Shown: positions 1 through 5,798, counted from the first letter of the stretch. The stretch: 5,798 nt of DNA from Acidobacteriota bacterium (GCA_005778315.1 SXOW01000259.1:1-5798), one strand, 5' to 3'. Program-made: numbers and translations. Notes: a model not told the origin generated them from the sequence alone.

Positions 1-350
1 CCGTGATGCCAGTCCCCCGGAATCCACACGACGTCGAATCCCAGTGCGTCGGCCATCTGCTTCCACAGCGTGGCGAACTGCCCTGATTCAAACATCAGAA
101 TACGGTCGCCCGGTGACAAACAGTTGACCAAGGCCGCTTCCCAGGCACCCGAACCTGATGCGGGGAAGATCACGATCGCGTGCTGGGTCTGAAAGACCTC
201 TCGGAGGCCGCGCAACACCTCGTGCGCGAGGGCCTGAAACTCCGGTCCGCGGTGGTCGATGGTGGGGCGGGACATGGCTCGCAAGACCCGATCCGGCACG
301 TTCGTCGGACCGGGAATCTGCAGAAAATGACGGCCGGCGCGATAGGGCAT
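1..350 (-). CDS. sgaA: Serine--glyoxylate aminotransferase, N-terminal part (3' end off the left edge)
   Basis: This PLP-dependent class V aminotransferase moves the amino group of L-serine to glyoxylate, giving hydroxypyruvate and glycine in the cytoplasm. The window shows 116 residues from ATG at 350; the family is about 390-400 residues, so roughly 70% lies off the left edge, including the PLP lysine. Family-typical stretches are visible: GRHFLQIPGPTNVPDRVLRA (residues 6-25), RPTIDHRGPEF (28-38), FPASGSGAWEAALVN (62-76, the phosphate-cup region) and the FESGQFATLW-like block (87-96). The start is chosen because the family's conserved N-terminus begins just after it. No Shine-Dalgarno is present; a TAGAAT box lies 6 nt upstream. 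It is transcribed divergently from the FAD/Fe-S oxidase gene, whose product might supply glyoxylate. Alternatives are alanine--glyoxylate or another class V aminotransferase; the N-terminus favours serine--glyoxylate. Confidence 0.88.
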   Translation of the reverse strand, partial: MPYRAGRHFLQIPGPTNVPDRVLRAMSRPTIDHRGPEFQALAHEVLRGLREVFQTQHAIVIFPASGSGAWEAALVNCLSPGDRILMFESGQFATLWKQMADALGFDVVWIPGDWHH

Positions 351-356
351 TGGCAG

Positions 357-362
357 ATTCTA
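357..362 (-). promoter_or_regulatory. Candidate -10 box (TAGAAT) for the aminotransferase gene, leaderless
   Basis: TAGAAT on the minus strand matches the TATAAT consensus at 5 of 6 positions. It ends 6 nt before the ATG (complement of 348-350), so transcription would start at or beside the first codon. There is no purine-rich ribosome binding site between box and start. No convincing -35 hexamer is seen at 16-18 bp. The call rests on the position and on the matching arrangement on the other strand. Confidence 0.4.
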
Positions 363-391
363 CTCTGTCGATTCGACGACGGCGTCCGGAA

Positions 392-401
392 CACGCGCGT
401 G
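392..401. promoter_or_regulatory. 10-bp palindrome in the divergent intergenic region, possible operator
   Basis: CACGCGCGTG is a perfect 10-bp palindrome. It sits 15 bp before the TATACT box of the oxidase gene, over the place where its -35 element would lie, and 29 bp upstream of the TAGAAT box of the opposite gene. A protein bound here could affect both promoters. The sequence is all CpG-type alternation in a GC-rich genome, so chance occurrence is quite possible. Confidence 0.2.
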
Positions 402-416
402 CGTCGGTCAATCCCG

Positions 417-422
417 TATACT
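417..422 (+). promoter_or_regulatory. Candidate -10 box (TATACT) for the FAD/Fe-S oxidase gene, leaderless
   Basis: TATACT matches TATAAT at 5 of 6 positions and ends 6 nt before the GTG at 429. The intervening CCCCGC has no ribosome-binding potential. Transcription initiating about 7 nt after the box would put the first mRNA base at or next to the start codon, which implies a leaderless message. A -35 hexamer is not recognisable. Confidence 0.45.
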
Positions 423-428
423 CCCCGC

Positions 429-3317
429 GTGAGAGGACCGCTCCAACGAGACCTCGAAGCCTCACTGGACGGGGACGTGCGATTCGACCCGGTCACCCGT
501 CTGCTCTACTCGACCGACGCCAGCGTCTATCAGATCGAACCGGCCGGGGTCGTGATGGTGCGGTCCCGCGAGGACATCCTCCGCACCATTGGGATTGTTC
601 GGCGCCACCGGTCCTCGATCACGGTGCGGGGGGGTGGCACGTCCCAAGCCGGACAGGCGATCGGCCGCGGGGTGCAGCTCGATACCGCAAAGTACTTCAA
701 CCGCATCCTCGAAGTGAATGCCGAAGAGCGGTGGGTGCGGGTCGAGCCAGGTCTCGTGCTTGACGAATTGAACGCCGCACTCCTGCCCCACCGGCTCCGT
801 TTCGCGCCAGACATCTCGACCGCCAGCCGGGCCACCATCGGCGGCATGGTCAGCAACAACTCCAGCGGCGCCCGCTCGGTGTTCTATGGCAAGACCATCG
901 ACCATGTCCTTGACCTGCATGTCGCGCTGGGTGACGGGTCGGTCGCCCATTTTCGTCCGCTGGACAGGGCTGAGCTGGCGGCAGCCTGTGACGCTGACAC
1001 CCTCGAGGGCCAATGCTACCGGACGGTCCATAGGCTGGGCGTCGAGCATGCGGCGGAGGTGGACCGCCGATTTCCGAAGGTCATGCGTCGCGTCGGTGGC
1101 TACAACCTGGATGCGTTCACTGACCCTGACCAACCCTGCAATCTCGCGAAGCTCGTGGTCGGCTCAGAGGGCACCCTTGGCGTCCTGGTCGAAGCCCGGC
1201 TGAACCTGGTCCCGTTGCCACGGGCCAAAGCGGTGCTGTCGCTCGAATTCGACGAGTTGCTGGACGCATTGGGGGCCACGCCCATCATCCTGACGCACAC
1301 ACCGTCCGCCATCGAGATCATGGATCGGTTCATTCTCGACCACGCACGGGAGAGCCCGGCCCTGGACGCGCTTCGCCGGACGGTGCTCCAGAGCGACGAC
1401 ACGCCCGGCGCGCTGCTCTGCGTCGAGCTGTACGCGGACGACGCCCGTGAACTCCCGGGACGACTGGCGGCGATTGAGGCCGACCTGCAGGCACACGGCA
1501 TCGCGGCCCGGACCGCACGGGCTGAGACGGCGGAGGCGCAAGCGCGCATCTGGAAGTTGCGGGAATCGTCGCTGGGGCTCTCGATGGCGATGAAAGGCGA
1601 CGCCAAGAGCATCTCGTTCGTCGAAGACACCGCGGTGGCGCCAGACCGGCTGCGCGACTACATCGAGCGATTCCTCGATGTCGTGCACCGTCACGGCAGT
1701 CGTACCGGCATCTACGCGCACGCCTCGGTCGGCTGCTTGCACGTGCGCCCGGTGGTCGATTTGAAGACCGCGGCCGGGGTGGCCCAGTTCGAGGCGATCG
1801 CTCGCGACATCGCGGCGCTGGTGCTCGAGTTTGGCGGGGCCCTCTCCGGCGAACACGGCGACGGCCTGGTCCGCGGGCCGTTCATGGAGCAGATGTTCGG
1901 GACACAGATCTATGAGGCGTTCCGCGAGATCAAACGCACGTTCGACCCGGACGGCATCTTCAATCCTGGCAAGATCGTCGATACCCCTGGATTGACCGAG
2001 AACCTCAGATACGGCGCCGGGTACCAGACGCCGGATCCACCCGCCCGTTTCGACTACACCGAGCACGGCGGCCTTGGCCGGGCGGTCGAGATGTGCAGCG
2101 GCGTCGGCGCGTGCCGGAAGACGCTCGACGGCACGATGTGCCCATCCTACATGGTGACGCGGGACGAGGCGCACTCCACGCGGGGTCGCGCCAATGCGCT
2201 CCGCTCTGCGATGAACGGAACCCTCGGAGACGTGGGCCTCGGCGACCAAGGCGTCTATGACGCGCTCGACCTCTGTCTGGAGTGTCGGGCGTGCAAGGCC
2301 GAATGCCCGGTCGGCGTCGACATGGCACGTTTCAAGAGCGAGTTCCTCGCCGACTACTGGAGCCGCCACGGCACGCCCCTCAGAGCGCGCCTGCTCGGGG
2401 GCATCCATGAGGTCTCGGCGTGGGCCAGCCCGTTCGCGCGGGTGATCAATCCTCTGCTCTCCAGTCCACTGGTTCGGTCCGTCAACGAACGATTCCTCGG
2501 ACTCGATCGGCGCCGACCGCTGCCGAGGTGGGCCACGCGCACGCTGGCGTCCCGCTGGCAGGAGCGACCCGCACGGCAGAGCCCACCCGATGTCGTCCTG
2601 TTCAACGACACGTTCACCAACTACTACCACCCCGAGATTGGTCTGGCGGTGGGGGCGGTGAGTGACCGCGCGGGGATCGGGATCGGCCTGGGACCAGATG
2701 CCTGCTGCGGCCGGCCCCTGATTTCCCAGGGGCTTCTGGACGACGCACGACGGCGCGCCGCGGAGACGACGCGGCGGCTGCATCCACTCGCCGCCGCCGG
2801 CACTCCCATCGTCGTGCTCGAGCCGAGTTGTCTCTCGTCGTTACGCGACGACCTTCCGTCGTTGCTTCGGGGCGACGACCAGCGCCACGCTCGGGAGGTC
2901 GCCGCATCCTGCGTGCTTTTTGAGGAGTGGCTGGCGCGCGTGCTGACGGCGGAGCCGGCGCAGGTGACGTTCAAGGCGGGCCCGCAGCGGCTCCTGCTCC
3001 ATGGTCACTGCCACCAGAAGTCGCTTGGTTTGGTGCCTCCGGCGCGCGCGCTGTTGAACAGAATTCCAGGTGCGGAGGTCATCGAGCTGGACGCGGGCTG
3101 CTGCGGCATGGCGGGGTCATTCGGCTACGCGCAAGAGCATTTCGAGGTCTCGCAGCAGGTTGGCGAACGACGTCTGCTGCCGGCCGCCCGCGCGTTGGGC
3201 CCACACGACGCGTTGGTGGCCTCCGGCGTCTCCTGCCGGCACCAGGTGCACGACCTGGCCGGCGTGGTGGCCCGGCACCCGGCTGAGCTACTCGCGTCCT
3301 TGCTGACGCCGATATAA
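429..3317 (+). CDS. Fused FAD-linked D-2-hydroxyacid dehydrogenase with Fe-S and CCG domains (GlcD-GlcF / YdiJ type)
   Basis: This 962-residue flavo-iron-sulfur enzyme should oxidise a D-2-hydroxyacid and pass electrons through FAD and Fe-S clusters to the respiratory chain. Domains in order: PCMH FAD-binding (about 35-260; RGGGTSQAGQ 67-76, VVGSEGTLG 243-251); FAD-oxidase C-terminal domain (about 265-515) with R378, K393, H431, H438 and E475-H476 in GEHGDG, matching the substrate/metal site of D-2-hydroxyglutarate dehydrogenases; two ferredoxin-like cysteine sets (C556, C562, C571; C616, C619, C622, C626); and two CCG-type modules (CCG 759-761 with C801; C861, CC 891-892, C936). The GTG start is chosen because family homology begins right after it. 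The frame stays open back to ATG 180, but that extension is antisense to the aminotransferase gene. Length fits the roughly 950-1020-residue fusion class. Substrate (D-2-hydroxyglutarate, D-lactate or glycolate) cannot be settled from sequence. Confidence 0.9.
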   Translation: MRGPLQRDLEASLDGDVRFDPVTRLLYSTDASVYQIEPAGVVMVRSREDILRTIGIVRRHRSSITVRGGGTSQAGQAIGRGVQLDTAKYFNRILEVNAEERWVRVEPGLVLDELNAALLPHRLRFAPDISTASRATIGGMVSNNSSGARSVFYGKTIDHVLDLHVALGDGSVAHFRPLDRAELAAACDADTLEGQCYRTVHRLGVEHAAEVDRRFPKVMRRVGGYNLDAFTDPDQPCNLAKLVVGSEGTLGVLVEARLNLVPLPRAKAVLSLEFDELLDALGATPIILTHTPSAIEIMDRFILDHARESPALDALRRTVLQSDDTPGALLCVELYADDARELPGRLAAIEADLQAHGIAARTARAETAEAQARIWKLRESSLGLSMAMKGDAKSISFVEDTAVAPDRLRDYIERFLDVVHRHGSRTGIYAHASVGCLHVRPVVDLKTAAGVAQFEAIARDIAALVLEFGGALSGEHGDGLVRGPFMEQMFGTQIYEAFREIKRTFDPDGIFNPGKIVDTPGLTENLRYGAGYQTPDPPARFDYTEHGGLGRAVEMCSGVGACRKTLDGTMCPSYMVTRDEAHSTRGRANALRSAMNGTLGDVGLGDQGVYDALDLCLECRACKAECPVGVDMARFKSEFLADYWSRHGTPLRARLLGGIHEVSAWASPFARVINPLLSSPLVRSVNERFLGLDRRRPLPRWATRTLASRWQERPARQSPPDVVLFNDTFTNYYHPEIGLAVGAVSDRAGIGIGLGPDACCGRPLISQGLLDDARRRAAETTRRLHPLAAAGTPIVVLEPSCLSSLRDDLPSLLRGDDQRHAREVAASCVLFEEWLARVLTAEPAQVTFKAGPQRLLLHGHCHQKSLGLVPPARALLNRIPGAEVIELDAGCCGMAGSFGYAQEHFEVSQQVGERRLLPAARALGPHDALVASGVSCRHQVHDLAGVVARHPAELLASLLTPI

Positions 3318-3318
3318 T
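3313..3318 (+). promoter_or_regulatory. Consensus -10 box (TATAAT) for the NHL-VWFA gene pair
   Basis: A perfect TATAAT overlaps the TAA stop codon (3315-3317) of the oxidase gene. Transcription would start near 3325, giving an untranslated leader of about 69 nt before ATG 3394. No good -35 hexamer is seen 16-18 bp upstream (around 3290-3296). In such GC-rich sequence an exact TATAAT outside coding constraint is uncommon, so an own promoter for the two exported-protein genes is plausible. Read-through from the oxidase gene is also possible. Confidence 0.45.
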
Positions 3319-3328
3319 TCGCGACTGG

Positions 3329-3343
3329 GGCGGCTTATCCGCC
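3329..3343 (+). other. Small hairpin (GGCGG-CTTAT-CCGCC) after the oxidase stop
   Basis: A perfect 5-bp GC stem with a 5-nt loop begins 11 nt after the oxidase stop codon. No T-run follows it, so it does not fit a standard intrinsic terminator. If transcription starts near 3325, it would be the very 5' end of the NHL leader and might stabilise that mRNA. The stem is short and could be chance. Confidence 0.25.
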
Positions 3344-3393
3344 ACGCGGTGTCGGGCCGAGCGCATCGACGCGGCTCCTCCCGACTCTCAGCT

Positions 3394-4437
3394 ATGCGAA
3401 TCTGGCAGACGCCACACCGCGCGCCGGTGGTGCTCCTTGTCCTGCTGGTCGGCACGGCCACGGCGCGTGCCCAGGATGGCACACCCCCGCCGAACAACCT
3501 GTCGCACAACTATTTGACGGTGCTCAACTGGTCGAAGTTGCCGCAAGGGCGACGGTTCGGTGCGACGGCCGGTGTCGATGTGGCGGCCGACGGGAGCATC
3601 TGGGCCTACGACCGCTGCGGCGCGAACAGCTGCGTCGATTCGGATCTCGATCCGATTCTGCATCTCGACCCCTCCGGTCGACTCCTCGACAGTTTCGGGT
3701 CCGGCTTGTTCAATTTTCCGCACGGCTTCCACCTCGACCCAGATGGCAACGTCTGGGTGACCGATCACGGGGTCGAGCCGTCCAACGGCAAGGGGCATCA
3801 GGTATTCAAGTTCAGTCCGCGGGGCGAGCTCCTGATGACCCTGGGGCGCGCGGGTGTGCCGGGCGGCGGGCAATATACGTTCAATCAACCATCCGACGTC
3901 CTGGTAGCCCCGAACGGCGACATCTTCGTTGCCGATGGTCACGGTCCGGACACGAACGCCAGAATCGTCAGGTTCGCCGCCGACGGCACATTCATCAAGA
4001 CCTGGGGACGGCACGGCAGCGGTCCCGACGAACTGGAGGGTCCCCACTCGCTCGCCATGGACTCCCAAGGCCGCTTGTTCGTGGCGGACCGCACCAACAA
4101 CCGTATCCAGATTTTCGATCAGGAGGGGACGCGCCTCGACTCGTGGACACAGTTCGGGCGACCGAGTGGACTCGCGATCGATCAGGCCGACGTGCTCTAC
4201 GTGGCGGACTCAGAGTCGCGAGACAATGAGGGCGGCTATGGCCACCACCCGAACGTGCGGCGGGGTATCCGTATCGGGAGCGCGGCAGATGGGACGGTCA
4301 CCACATTCATCCCGGATGCGGCAGAGCGTGGCGCCACGAGCGGGGCTGAAGGCCTCGCGGTGGACGCCGACGGGAATATCTACGCCGCCGAGGTGGGTCC
4401 TCGCGACCTCAAGAAGTACATGCCACGACCACGATGA
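3394..4437 (+). CDS. Exported six-bladed NHL-repeat propeller protein, PAL-like
   Basis: This protein has 347 residues. MRIWQTPHRA followed by a hydrophobic stretch (11-24) and ARA|QDG make a Sec signal peptide, probably cleaved after A26; this is why ATG 3394 is preferred over GTG 3349, which would add 15 unrelated residues. Six NHL-type blades follow, starting near 61, 109, 165, 216, 256 and 317, with recurring GNVWVTD/GRLFVAD-like strands. Blades 1-4 resemble peptidyl-alpha-hydroxyglycine alpha-amidating lyase (PAL), the zinc enzyme that cuts hydroxyglycine-extended peptides: R74, H110 (FPHGF) and H218 (GPHSL) line up with PAL active-site positions. The third zinc histidine position is E319 (GAEGLAVD), and the catalytic Tyr position appears to be H183. 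PAL activity is therefore doubtful; a binding or other lyase role is as likely. No ribosome binding site is visible. It overlaps the next gene by 4 nt. Confidence 0.85.
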   Translation: MRIWQTPHRAPVVLLVLLVGTATARAQDGTPPPNNLSHNYLTVLNWSKLPQGRRFGATAGVDVAADGSIWAYDRCGANSCVDSDLDPILHLDPSGRLLDSFGSGLFNFPHGFHLDPDGNVWVTDHGVEPSNGKGHQVFKFSPRGELLMTLGRAGVPGGGQYTFNQPSDVLVAPNGDIFVADGHGPDTNARIVRFAADGTFIKTWGRHGSGPDELEGPHSLAMDSQGRLFVADRTNNRIQIFDQEGTRLDSWTQFGRPSGLAIDQADVLYVADSESRDNEGGYGHHPNVRRGIRIGSAADGTVTTFIPDAAERGATSGAEGLAVDADGNIYAAEVGPRDLKKYMPRPR

Positions 4438-5294
4438 CCAGACGACGTCTCGCAGGTCAAGGAGGCCACGCCGACAACGCCGCTCGACCGCCGTCGTCTC
4501 CCGAGACGCGGGCCAGGACGATGGCCTTGGCCGGCGCCGTTCTCCTCACGCTGGCGGTCCCACACGCCTCCGCCCAGGCCGCGGACCACCTGCTGGTCAC
4601 GGTGCTCGATGACGCAGGCGTACCGGTCTCGGGATTGACCCGGAACGACTTCATGGTCCGACGCGGCGACGCCGAGATCGAACTGGTCAGCGTTGATCCC
4701 GCCCCGTCGACCGTGCAGGTCGTGGCTATCTTTGAAGGTTTGGCGGTCCCGCAGCGGCACCTGACGGCCGGACTCTCGACCTTTATCGGGAGTCTCGATG
4801 AGGACAGTGTCGTCGACATGCAAAGCGTCGACGACGAGTTGGACGCCGCCATCGTGCAGGCGATCGACGACCTCGTCGCCAGGGACGCCCCGCGACCGGT
4901 CATTCTCATGCTGGGTCAGGCCAGTGAAATCGCCCCGTCTGACTTTCAGTCGTCCCAGGTCCGCGGTCGACGTCGAGCTCGCGATCTCACCGGCGACATC
5001 GATCACCTGGTCGCGCAACTTGTCGAGCACGGCATCCTGTTCTACGGCCTGTCGGCCGCGCAGATCCCGCTCACAAACTTCGCGCGGTTGGCCCAGAGCA
5101 CCGGGGGCGCGTTTCGCATCCTCAACGAACCAGCCGAGCTTGGCGAGACCGTCGAGGCGATTGGCCGTGAACTCGGCGCTCAATATCTGCTGGTGGTCTC
5201 ACCACCAGCCTCCGCAGAACTCCCAGAGGTGACCGTCACGCTCAGAGGCGGGAGCACGGTGCGAGTTGGACGTCTGCGGGCCGCCGAACGATAG
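4434..5294 (+). CDS. Exported VWFA-related protein (acidobacterial type) with degenerate metal site
   Basis: This 286-residue protein resembles the VWFA-related family common in Acidobacteriota, whose biological role is unknown. After a basic N-region of about 30 residues comes a hydrophobic core (31-43) and ASA|QA, a likely signal peptide. The N-terminal strand block has the family's pattern, a V-V-DD-G-PV-GLT-DF series (residues 55-73). The end also fits: TGGAFRI (223-229), then ELGAQYLLVVSP (246-257). The central fold is odd: where the first beta strand normally ends in DxSxS, the sequence reads VVAIFEGLAVP (96-106). The segment between that strand and VILMLG (156-161) is short. The start at 4434 overlaps the upstream stop as ATGA, favouring translational coupling. 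ATG 4521 (M30) would leave a signal peptide with no charged N-region, so it is less likely. The gene probably forms an operon with the NHL gene. Confidence 0.8.
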   Translation: MTRRRLAGQGGHADNAARPPSSPETRARTMALAGAVLLTLAVPHASAQAADHLLVTVLDDAGVPVSGLTRNDFMVRRGDAEIELVSVDPAPSTVQVVAIFEGLAVPQRHLTAGLSTFIGSLDEDSVVDMQSVDDELDAAIVQAIDDLVARDAPRPVILMLGQASEIAPSDFQSSQVRGRRRARDLTGDIDHLVAQLVEHGILFYGLSAAQIPLTNFARLAQSTGGAFRILNEPAELGETVEAIGRELGAQYLLVVSPPASAELPEVTVTLRGGSTVRVGRLRAAER

Positions 5295-5320
5295 CCGACG
5301 GCCCGCGTCCGCAGCGGCTA
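5292..5320. terminator. Inverted repeat spanning both convergent stop codons, possible bidirectional terminator
   Basis: TAGCCG (5292-5297) and CGGCTA (5315-5320) are perfect inverted copies. The left arm begins with the TAG stop of the VWFA-related gene and the right arm ends with the complement of the TAG stop of the regulator gene. An inner pair GACG (5297-5300) and CGTC (5306-5309) could stack on the outer stem with a bulge. No T-tract lies on either side, so classic intrinsic termination is not supported. It is nevertheless the only structure in the 23-bp convergent gap. Confidence 0.35.
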
Positions 5321-5798
5321 GTGGTCTGACGACCGACTGAGGGCGTGCCGCCGCATGATTTTCAGGAGACTCGAGTGGTCGCCGAGACCGAGTTGGCGGG
5401 CAGTGCGCGAGATATGCCACTCGTTGGCATCGAGCGCCTCGACCACGATGCGGCGCTCGGCGCGCGATCGCAGCGCCTTCAGCGTCGACGGTCCCGGAGA
5501 CGACAGGTCCGTGTCACCTCCGGCATGGTCACATATTTCGTCAGGAACATCATCGAGCCCGAGGGTCACGTCGTCGGCTGCGATCACCATCCGCTCCAGA
5601 CAATTCCTGAGCTCGCGAACATTGTTTTTGCCCCAATCGTATCGCGCGAGCTGAGCCACCACCTCCGGCGGTGCCACGGTCGGCCGGACACCGAAGCGGG
5701 TGGCGATGTCGCTCAGCAGCTGCGTGACCAGGACCGGCAAATCAGACAGTCGTGCTCGAAGCGGCGGAACGTGGATCAGATGCACATTGAGGCGGTAG
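5318..5798 (-). CDS. Sigma-54-dependent AAA+ transcriptional activator, C-terminal part (5' end off the right edge)
   Basis: The frame is open to the right edge, so only the last 159 residues are seen and the true start is outside. The first visible residues, YRLNVHLIHVPPLRARLSDL, match the post-sensor-I region of NtrC-family AAA+ activators (usually DLYYRLNV...PPLRER...DIP). The sensor-II segment with (N)NVRELRNCLERMVI lies at about 5580-5635. A linker then leads to a Fis-like helix-turn-helix (5339-5485) with ALDANEWHISRTARQLGL. Such proteins bind upstream enhancers and use ATP to open sigma-54 promoters. The receiver or sensor domain, Walker A and the GAFTGA loop are not in the window, so signal input is unknown. 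The usual W-P-G-N-V-R-E-L reads WGKNNVREL here, one residue longer. An internal GTG at 5785 is not the start because the homology extends past it. It is convergent with the VWFA-related gene. Confidence 0.88.
   Translation of the reverse strand, partial: YRLNVHLIHVPPLRARLSDLPVLVTQLLSDIATRFGVRPTVAPPEVVAQLARYDWGKNNVRELRNCLERMVIAADDVTLGLDDVPDEICDHAGGDTDLSSPGPSTLKALRSRAERRIVVEALDANEWHISRTARQLGLGDHSSLLKIMRRHALSRSSDH

Noticed and set aside
351..366. TGGCAG at 351 and TGGCAC at several sites as sigma-54 promoters
   Set aside because: None has the required GC element (TTGC-like) 5 nt further on, so no -24/-12 promoter is supported despite the nearby sigma-54 activator.
180..428. An N-terminal extension of the FAD/Fe-S oxidase from ATG 180
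   Set aside because: The extra 83 codons lie antisense to the aminotransferase gene, show no family resemblance, and the expected family N-terminus begins directly after GTG 429.
158..763. A 201-codon plus-strand frame across the divergent region
   Set aside because: It overlaps two well-supported genes in another frame and its product is an Arg/Pro/Gly-rich low-information sequence with no recognisable domain.
1164..2783. A 539-codon open frame on the minus strand inside the oxidase gene
   Set aside because: The plus strand here has continuous recognisable domains. The antisense product has no recognisable motif and is rich in Arg/Ala/Gly, as expected from the GC-rich third positions of the real gene.
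3325..3393. Upstream starts for the NHL protein at CTG 3325 or GTG 3349
   Set aside because: Both are in frame, but ATG 3394 alone gives a well-formed signal peptide at the N-terminus; the added residues are charged and would bury it.
4434..4460. A twin-arginine (Tat) signal in TRRRLA at the start of the VWFA-related protein
   Set aside because: The hydrophobic core begins about 25 residues after the arginines, whereas in Tat signals it follows almost at once. A Sec signal fits better.
4459..4465. A perfect Shine-Dalgarno-like AAGGAGG inside the start of the VWFA-related gene
   Set aside because: No ATG, GTG or TTG lies at a usable distance downstream; the next candidate, ATG 4521, is over 50 nt away. 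Probably coincidence.

Overview
The window is GC-rich, densely coding bacterial DNA. The best guess at origin is an Acidobacteriota member, perhaps of the Vicinamibacteria type. This rests on the combination of a VWFA-related lipid-less secreted protein of the kind abundant in that phylum, a secreted PAL-like NHL propeller protein, strong GC bias at third codon positions and near absence of Shine-Dalgarno sequences. It is an inference from gene content only. There are five genes: three complete and two cut by the window edges.

Layout. Positions 1-350 (minus strand) hold the N-terminal 116 residues of a serine--glyoxylate aminotransferase. A 78-bp divergent intergenic region (351-428) follows. 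Then comes a 962-residue plus-strand fusion enzyme (429-3317) that joins a GlcD-type FAD oxidase half to a GlcF-type iron-sulfur/CCG half. Next are two translationally coupled genes for exported proteins: a six-bladed PAL-like NHL propeller (3394-4437) and a VWFA-related protein (4434-5294). They meet at an ATGA overlap and have a consensus TATAAT box just upstream, over the stop codon of the oxidase gene. Facing them on the minus strand (5318-5798) is the C-terminal part of a sigma-54-type AAA+ activator ending in a Fis-like helix-turn-helix. The convergent stop codons are 23 bp apart and are linked by an inverted repeat.

How the genes may work together. The aminotransferase uses glyoxylate and serine. 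The divergent fusion enzyme belongs to the family that oxidises D-2-hydroxyacids (glycolate, D-lactate or D-2-hydroxyglutarate). A glycolate-to-glyoxylate-to-glycine route is therefore possible, but D-2-hydroxyglutarate clearance tied to serine metabolism fits equally well. The two exported proteins look like a separate envelope or periplasmic unit of unknown role. The sigma-54 activator's target is unknown, and no sigma-54 promoter was found here.

Most notable observations: both divergent genes have a -10-like hexamer exactly 6 nt before the start codon and no ribosome binding site, which suggests a leaderless divergent pair. The propeller protein keeps two of the three zinc histidines of PAL but has Glu at the third. 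The VWFA-related protein has lost the MIDAS metal motif. I see no mobile element, CRISPR array, tRNA or rRNA, and no clearly novel multi-gene system.
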